Assembly (NCBI GenBank): GCA_903813345.2
Contig: CAIIXF020000012.1
Location: 22,640,184 to 22,704,183 of the forward strand
Source of the DNA: Owenia fusiformis
Taxonomy: Eukaryota > Annelida > Polychaeta > Sabellida > Oweniidae
Reading direction: 5' to 3'
DNA: 64,000 nucleotides
Under the pieces are notes generated by a model. It saw only the letters and a program-made list of their open reading frames with translations, was not told where the DNA came from and did no database searches. The position numbers and the translations under genes were made by a program. Numbering within the stretch: position 1 is the stretch's first letter; every line of letters starts with the position of its first letter. Of this stretch, positions 56,738-64,000 are shown piece by piece.

Positions 56738-58747
56738 TAAGGATATACCAGTGTAACCTCCGAAAAAATCGACCATTTTCAATCTCAACGAAACTAGGTT
56801 TTTATTATAGACCTAGATGTAGCGATTCGAAAAATGTAATAAAAAGGGTAGGTCAACGGATTAGTTTTTTCATGAGAAGCTTCTGAAAATAGGTGTGACG
56901 TTATCATCATTTGAACATTTGAGGCGCCATTGATTCCAAAGCAAAAAAAACATATTTTCCTATATTTTGTCGATAAAATGATGATTTAGGGAGTATTGAC
57001 GATTTTTTTCGAGCCTACGTAAACTTCCTTTATACATAATTACATTGGTTCGAATATTGGTACACTCAGGACATTTTTTCTTACTTTTTTCACTTAAAGC
57101 GGTACCCCTACCCCAACAATATTTGTGAATTTTTGTAACGTTTTTCCATTAAAAACATATCTTTTTTATTTTCGCATTTTGACACGTTTTGAATGGAAAA
57201 TTACGCAAATTTCCAATGGATTGTGGTATTTTTTTTATTTGCTCATTCTAAAAAAGGTGTTCTCGTGTTTATTTTGATATAAAAAAAACATAGGGTCAAC
57301 GGTCTGTTTTACGCTTGAAAATGCCGTTGGAGATTGGTGTGCTTTAACAATGATACAAAAGCCACTGGTCAATTCGCGTCATAATTTAACTAAATATATG
57401 ACGTCTTTCTCAAGAATTAACAAAATCGACTACTCACAAAAAGATAAACTAGCTAAGTCCACATGATAAACATCATTCCAAAATATTATAAATTGTGAAT
57501 AAATTGAGGGCTAGATGCCCCAGTAAGACATTCATTCAATAAACGATGATTTAAAATGGCTAATAATAGCCATATTTGACTCCTATTCTAATATGCTAAT
57601 ATTTCTGTTCATTTTTCGGGAAAGGATAACGTTACATTTGAGGTTAACAATTGTGAAAACTCAACATGTCCTGTCTTAATGAACTGCCTTCACAAGTATA
57701 ACCTCACAGATCAGGTATGAATGATTTCGCTCGTGATATATAGCATGCGTGCTTTTTGATGATTTTCGGGTGGGGTTGTACATTCCCTGTGCATTCCTCA
57801 CCCCGAGGTCCCCACTTATGTAAAGCTGTAGGATTTGAGCAAGATACGTCTACTGAATGTAGCACACGAATAATGTGTTTTTGTGAACGGCTATGGACGT
57901 TTTTCGCATTGTATCCGGCATGTCCGACCATGGTCGTTAATACTCACTGGTAACTATAATTATGGAAAATATAGAATAATAACATAACTTTAACAAAGGT
58001 TTGAGACTTGTTTCACATGTTTGATGGTATTTGTTTTGACAGAAAGGAAAAACGAAACAAGGTAATGATTTCAATAGAAATACATATAAATGAATGTTCA
58101 TGCACGGACTTTAAGTGTCCATGGTTCATGTAATAAGTGTATACATGAATTATAGAAATTCCAAAATAGAATACTGTATTTTACAATTGCCTTTTGATAT
58201 TAAATACCCCTGGTCAATACATAGGCTATAGACTATAACTTAATGAAAACTCATACAGACTGTAGCGAAATAAGAAGCAAGTTACAAATTAGATTTGTCG
58301 TGTTTGTAATACACGGGCACATACGCATATACTGCTGGGATAAACGAGAGAAACGGACACGAAACTGGAATGAAACAAGAATATACAAAAAATTACTGAA
58401 TTATTTGGAAGAATTGATGACCTATAGTTCATTTGCTTGTTTATTTGTTGATGGGGCAATATGTCACTGACGTCACAGATAATGGTATCATATTCCGAGA
58501 ACCCATTAACAAAAGTGTTATATGACGTCATGATAAAACAACATTGGAAATGAGAATCTCTTAGTTGCTATGGATTACTATGTCGTAAATCGTCATATAT
58601 CGTCATTCTGCGTCCTTGATATTTAATACAGAACACTTGTCAAACGTGAAGTTAACAAACGAGCTTTTCATAGAGGTGTTAATTTTCTATTTCTGTAATT
58701 TAAAAATATATCACCATTGTCGTAAAGGTTACACTGGTATATCCTTA
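56738..58747. repeat. 22-bp perfect inverted pair 2 kb apart
   Basis: aggatataccagtgtaacct (56740-56759) recurs inverted as aggttacactggtatatcct (58726-58745), with two more matching bases. Flanking words (gactgtcccgcggctc at 56692 and gactatcccgcgagccc at 58766) are in direct orientation. The interior, 56760-58725, has no recognisable gene; frames at 57756-57953 and 58243-58470 have no motifs. Confidence 0.5.
58468..58531. promoter_or_regulatory. Pair of CRE-like TGACGTCA sites
   Basis: The palindromic cAMP-response element core tgacgtca occurs at 58469-58476 and 58523-58530, 54 bp apart. No gene start is recognised nearby, so function is uncertain. A further site lies near 62202. Confidence 0.3.
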
Positions 58748-59429
58748 ACATGTTTGTGATCGCGACTATCCCGCGAGCCCTATAAAATTACGTGACAGTG
58801 TATATGTGATTCATTATATTCCGATCTGTGAAAAACATTTGTCGGGGCCGGGACTAATAATCAGATCTTATTTATTCGACTTCGCTTCTTAAAAAAGAGC
58901 TTCGTCTCGTTTATAAAGGAACTCTGCGCGTGGAGCATTAAATTAAAATACGGAATCAGGCTGACTATCCCGGAATCGCATCCAAGTATTTTTTTATAAA
59001 GAATCATTATGTGTGTAAATATACCAGTATGCACTTTCACTGTTTAAGGGTATGGTGATTTTGAATGGAGAGACTGCTTTAAAGTGGATGTCCAATAATA
59101 ACACGTCCATTAGTTGGTGCTATTTAATTCAGGAGTTCACACTGCTGGACGCTTAATAAGGGACAGTATATTTCAATCATGCGCATTCAATGAGCCATAT
59201 TGGAATTCGAAAAAATATATGAGAACAAAATATAATATAAATTGAGAAAGAAAACTGAACGCGATTGGATTAATGGTATGAAAGTGATATTCAAAACGAA
59301 ATATTAAAGATATTATAAGACGTCTCTTGGCAGAGAAACAATCTTAACTCGGTAAGCAATGATTTGAATAATAAATCTGTAAATATTATTGAGCCTTCCA
59401 TATTTGAAGATGCATTATTGACTCGTCTA

Positions 59430-60085
59430 CATGTATGCACAAATGTATATTGTATTTGTATTTGTATATTTATTCAACCACCAATTTGGTGACAATACTT
59501 TCTTTTTTACAACATATTTACATTACAAAGGAAAGAGTAATAAAAAGTATTATTTACACAATGCTACATTTCGTTCTTGACTTAAATTAATTTAGTTCCT
59601 TCAATTTCACATTTCTATAGTTATACATATTGCATATCATTTTGCAGCTATGGAACTTAATAGTAAAATCCATTTCATCATTTATACCTGGTATTTCTTG
59701 TAATCCCATCATGATATAAAACCTTTCAGTTTCTGATCTCATGTAAAAGTTATCATAATCTAGTTTAACAAGTTTTGCCTTCATTGTATTTCTAAACAAA
59801 CATCTGAATCTAGTAAAAACATTGCACTGTTGTACAAAATGTATTAAGTCACCAACTCCAGCATTACAAAGGGTACATTTCCTATCTTCCCTTATGACAT
59901 TGGTTTGGGTAAATACCTCTAATGAACATCCTCCAGTTAGTATATTAAATATTCCTGGAATCCTGGGACAAATTAGGATACTGTGAACTGTAACTGAAGA
60001 AACTTCATCTTTTTTGAAGGATCATATCTTTTACCATATTTGGTAAATGTAAAGTCATGATTTGACAAATGGGTAATAGCATGGG
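59430..60085 (-). mobile_element. 3' end of a LINE (reverse strand), truncated
   Basis: On the minus strand, the sequence from about 60085 to 59587 encodes a decayed C-terminal retrotransposon segment: DFTFTKYGKRYD, then IREDRKCTLCNAGVGDLIHF and VQQCNVFTRFRCLFRNTM, ending at TAA 59587. The C-x2-C...H...C pattern followed by a short Tyr/Arg-rich tail is typical of the C-terminus of LINE ORF2 proteins. Downstream, a 3' UTR ends in an (ATACAA)-like short tandem tail near 59450. At least one frameshift lies near 60010. This is a different LINE group from the element at 4103-5956. Confidence 0.6.
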
Positions 60086-63000
60086 CTTTCAACTAGAATT
60101 GAATTGAACTTTATGGAAAATATTTTAATAATGGTATCATTTTTGAAATCGACTTACATCAAAGTGAACGTCACTAATAGGGTAGGCTATATCATATGCT
60201 TTGTTGAAACGTCATGGGCATATCTTACCCGCTGTGTAGCTGGGCTAATTATCGATTGGATATGTAAAAGATACAATCAATCATAAAACCATGCCCCACC
60301 CCATGTATTCAAAATATGACCCTTTAAGTATCTGAACTACACTTAGAGGCCTTAACACAATCAGCAATGTGAAGTACCACTTCCGTTCAATTTTAGTAAC
60401 ACAAAACAGTCTGATCAATAGAAATGTTATTATACCTAAACACTTTCCACTCTCATAACCTTTGCCAATTGTATGAGCAAACGATTATAATATCCTCTAA
60501 ATATTAATTTATGCTATTTATAAATTTCCTCTCTTTATTGATACAGCTTAGCTGAACCTTATTCTCTGTAAAGTAAATTTTAATTCTTCCTTTCCCCATC
60601 AAAGGTTTCACATTATTCAATAGAACAACCAAATGAATATTTCGTTTCCATCAAGAAAAAATGTTATAATTTATTTCAATATTTATCCAATGGATACTTA
60701 GTTAACAATAAGCCAGGTAAACGGGGCCAGAATTACGAGAATAAAGCTTCTGTATCAATTCCTCTCGAGAACACTTCCTGTACATGAATTCCCACTTCAA
60801 TCTTACGTTATTTTATCCATTTTTCAAAATGCTGAATAAAACATTAATTATTCTGAACTTCAGCTATGTTTACTATATTAACTTGATATTTGAAATGTAT
60901 CGTTTCACAATTCTTTGTTTATCGCGTATATTTGGCTCTGAAAGAGGTAACGTGTGTGGTAGTTTTTATAGAATGGCTCACCCAAGGGTCCTCGTAATTG
61001 AATAACATTTTGTGCTGGTTCTTGTATTCATTTGACTGGTGATTTAATGTGATCAGACATGGGGATGAAATTCTCGGGTTATTGGGCACAAACCTGAAAC
61101 GTTAACTTGTGCAAGACCCAGGTCCAGATCTGTTTTGATTATACCAGCAAATGTAGGAAAAGACCGAGTCTCTCCATACACAGTTTTTAATAACAAAAAC
61201 ACTTGCGGAAAAATAGGATAAATTCTATTGGAGCAAAACAACTATTACTATTAAAACAAAAAATTAATAAATTGAAGTGAACATACGTAGATCCAATGAG
61301 ACGGTATTTTGGTCATATGCCGTCGGTACGTGCGCCTGGATGCGTGTAAAATTCAAGAACATTCAGTATTTCAATTCGAACTGAACCCGAATGATACATG
61401 TCGGACTTGAGCAAAACAGGAAAAGAACTAACCAAACAAGATATAAAAGGATAAATAAAAGTACTGATCTGTTGATAAGTAAATTACACAACAAAACGTC
61501 ATATTAACAAAAATATTAACAAAATATGACATACGTTTCAGGAAGAAGAACACGTAGTAATACGGCCATACGATGATCTCCTGCTTTAGAAAATAGTATA
61601 AACGATTAAGAGGCCTCCCAGCCATACGCTGGTGAACTTGAAGGGAAAGTTCCAAACTTAAGATGGCCAACCTATGCGTTCCATTACGCTCTAAGAAAAT
61701 CCCAAAAGGTAAGAAAAAACAAAGCAAAGTTAAATATTTGTTTTTATGATATCAATATTTGGAATGTTTTGGAATTTTAATATAGGCCTACTATTCTTAG
61801 TTACTGAAACTTGCTTTGGAATCGTTATTGAAATGTTGTTATGTATATTTGAGCTGGTTCCTTTCTCTCTGTCTTCAATTGCTGCCCTTCACTCATGTTG
61901 AAGTTAAATTATGTCATATTTTTGACAGACAAGTGTCAAGTTATTTATGTCATATTTCTATTACGGCATGGTGAGAACTCGGGAAGAATTCAGATTTTGC
62001 CCAATTTACTAATAATGGACCATTTTGCACCCTTTCTGTATTACGTAACTCATTGGCACCAATTCTGAAAGGATATTTTTCAAGTATAAGATTATTCTCA
62101 TTTGATTGCGTTTATCCTTTTAGTATATGAATTACGGGGACACTAATATTGTGAATTTGAACGCTTTTCTTCCCTAATGTTACACACAATTATTCATTCA
62201 ATGACGTCAGTGAAAACCATCGGGATGAACAATGGGCGACATTCAGAAACAAAAAGATGCAAACAGTAACAAATAAATTGACCCTGTAACGATTTATGCA
62301 AGATTATAGAATAATTTACCTATTTAACGACCTTCATTTTAGCACCCTGGGAAGTAATCTTAAACCTTTCCCAGTTTTTTATTCTTTACCCATGTTTAAA
62401 GTACAGGGTTGCCATTTCAAGTCTATGCGATTTCCTCAAAAAATATATATAAAATGTTGAATCTTTTTCCATTTTCTTGCAATTTAGTGACAACATTTTA
62501 AGCCAGTATACTACAAATCTTGTTTATTTCGCTATTTCTTCTCTTTTTGCAATTTGAAAATATGACCCCGTCACAAGTATTCCTGTTGTTTAAATTGGTT
62601 TCCATGAGGGGTGAATTGAGAGTGAACCTTAATGTAATAGAATTATCGATCTACCTTAAATCACATAATATTGACAAAAGGTTATCCAAATTGGTTTATT
62701 TTATTAAATTGCATTGAGTAATTGTTGCCGAGACCTAAACTAGTATACCACAAGTGACAAGGCCTTGCTAGTCCTATATAGCTCTTAACTACAACTAAAT
62801 ATGTTGAGTTGTAAAATCGTTTAGGATATTACAAAAAAGGTAAGTACAAATTGCGTTTTAAATTAAAGGCTGTTTGAATGTGGAAACTCACGTTGATTGA
62901 ATACTTAAAACATCTCTTCGGGTCTAAGGATTAAAGAAATCAATCATTCTCAATTAGAGAATAGAAGTCCATGGTTCAAGTTAACGTTCTAGGTCAGTCA

Positions 63001-64000
63001 CATTAACTGTGTATGAAAAGTGTAGTTGTTGCACCAATTTCACAATGGAATATCCTGAAATAAAGTCACAACTGATGGACTTTTTAGGATATATGCATGA
63101 CATGAATATTGTGACAATTGTGACATTTTTACTCTGAACTCTTCTATCCTTTCTATCTCCAGAAAGCATAGTTTTATCAATGTATACAATTAGTTTTATT
63201 CTGGAGCAGATTTGTGTTTGACAACTGTTCCTGTCGTGATTTATACTTATTATCCGAATTCATAATTGTTTTAATTGCTTTAATGTGTTAAATAATTAAA
63301 GCATTATAATACTATGTTATTATCTTACTGTCGATTATAACAAACTGTTACTATTATATTGGTTTGCTGGTTGCAGTTTTAAACAAGATGTGGTCGGAAG
63401 CAATGTATAATGTGTTCTGTCCCCCATACCCCAAAAACGAAATCTTGCAACTTTATGAAACAACTTGGGCTTTAAAACTCTTGAAAGCCAATGGAAACAC
63501 TCAAATATCGAGGATCCTTAAAATTTCAAAAATCAAAGGTATTGAACTCATCACTTATAGACTCGTTTGCCTCAATGCAAATCTGTATATCTTAGAATAT
63601 TCTAGTCATTTTAATCGTATCCACAATTGTTTGACAAATCCAATACTATTATAGTATTTGTAGTACTTGGTTTGAACAGAAGTGGAGTTATTACACGAAC
63701 TGATATAACCTTGGCTCTTGGGTTGGACTGTGTTAACATGAAGCAAATATCAAAGTACGAGTAAATACGTTCACATTTACTCTCCAATATTTATCAACAC
63801 ATTTGCCTCTCACTCTCTCCAATGCAATTGCAGTATTACATACTCTGGGAACGATCATTTCCAAATTGGTAACTCATAAAATACAACTAATAAAGAGAGA
63901 CTTCATGTAAGGTAAAACAATGGGGAAGAGGACATTTATCACGGGACATACATTCCTCATACACCAAGCAGTTGTAAATTGTAAAATTTTACCTTGTTTT
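60086..64000. other. Gene-free stretch at the right edge
   Basis: AT-rich sequence. Frames at 60104-60286, 61428-61727 (minus), 62520-62717 and 63364-63654 lack recognisable domains. The last starts just after a ggttgcag acceptor-like word and could be an exon of an unseen gene, but nothing supports this. I see no RNA gene or clear transposon. Confidence 0.3.

Noticed and set aside
58243-58470. 75-residue ORF as a gene
   Set aside because: Lies between an inverted pair in repeat-rich DNA, has no motif, and an equally long frame exists on the opposite strand.
63364-63654. Possible exon after an acceptor-like ggttgcag
   Set aside because: Peptide has no recognisable features and no partner exon is seen within the window.

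Overview
The window is nuclear DNA of an animal. Genes are split by GT-AG introns, intergenic DNA is AT-rich, and there is much transposon debris (LINE fragments, Tc1/mariner-like MITEs, foldback repeats). The gene content (UNC93-type and MATE-type membrane proteins, secreted Gly/Arg-rich Cys proteins) and the repeat at 40.8-41.8 kb with GTCC/GTCT runs suggest a marine lophotrochozoan, perhaps a mollusc. That placement is an inference from general appearance, not proof.

Layout. (1) 73-7115, + strand: a complete coding region of seven small exons for a 307-residue coiled-coil protein I do not recognise, with a second, phase-compatible version of exon 4 just 55 bp downstream. Its largest intron holds a MITE and a 5'-truncated L1-like LINE. 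(2) 7720-8110: two exons of a MATE (SLC47-type) transporter with no other exons in view. (3) About 9226-25565: a tandem array of ~2.47-kb units (one ~2.85 kb, two ~535 bp, one truncated). The units carry AATAC and GGTT microsatellites, poly(C) runs and, on the minus strand, a repeated pair of exon-like segments. Internal copies are frameshifted; the copy at the far edge is open. (4) 25.6-29.3 kb: a cluster of MITE and foldback elements, including a MITE nested in a MITE. (5) 30.4-36.5 kb: two tandem minus-strand UNC93-like genes with matching four-exon structures (495 and 489 residues). (6) 37.4-46.8 kb: two tandem plus-strand paralogues (249 and 362 residues) for secreted Gly-Arg-Gln-rich proteins with a furin-type site and a Cys-rich CCPGY C-terminus. 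I interpret them as a split EMI-like domain. Between them lies a long-TIR element. (7) 46.8-64 kb: gene-poor DNA with two minisatellites, a decayed Cys-containing ORF cluster, retroelement fragments and inverted repeats.

The recognised genes do not form an obvious pathway. The common theme is local duplication: of an exon, of gene fragments in an array, and of two whole genes side by side. In two places a duplicate without the insertion serves as an empty-site control that defines a transposon end exactly. I checked splice phases by hand for the four multi-exon genes; all join in frame to a single stop.
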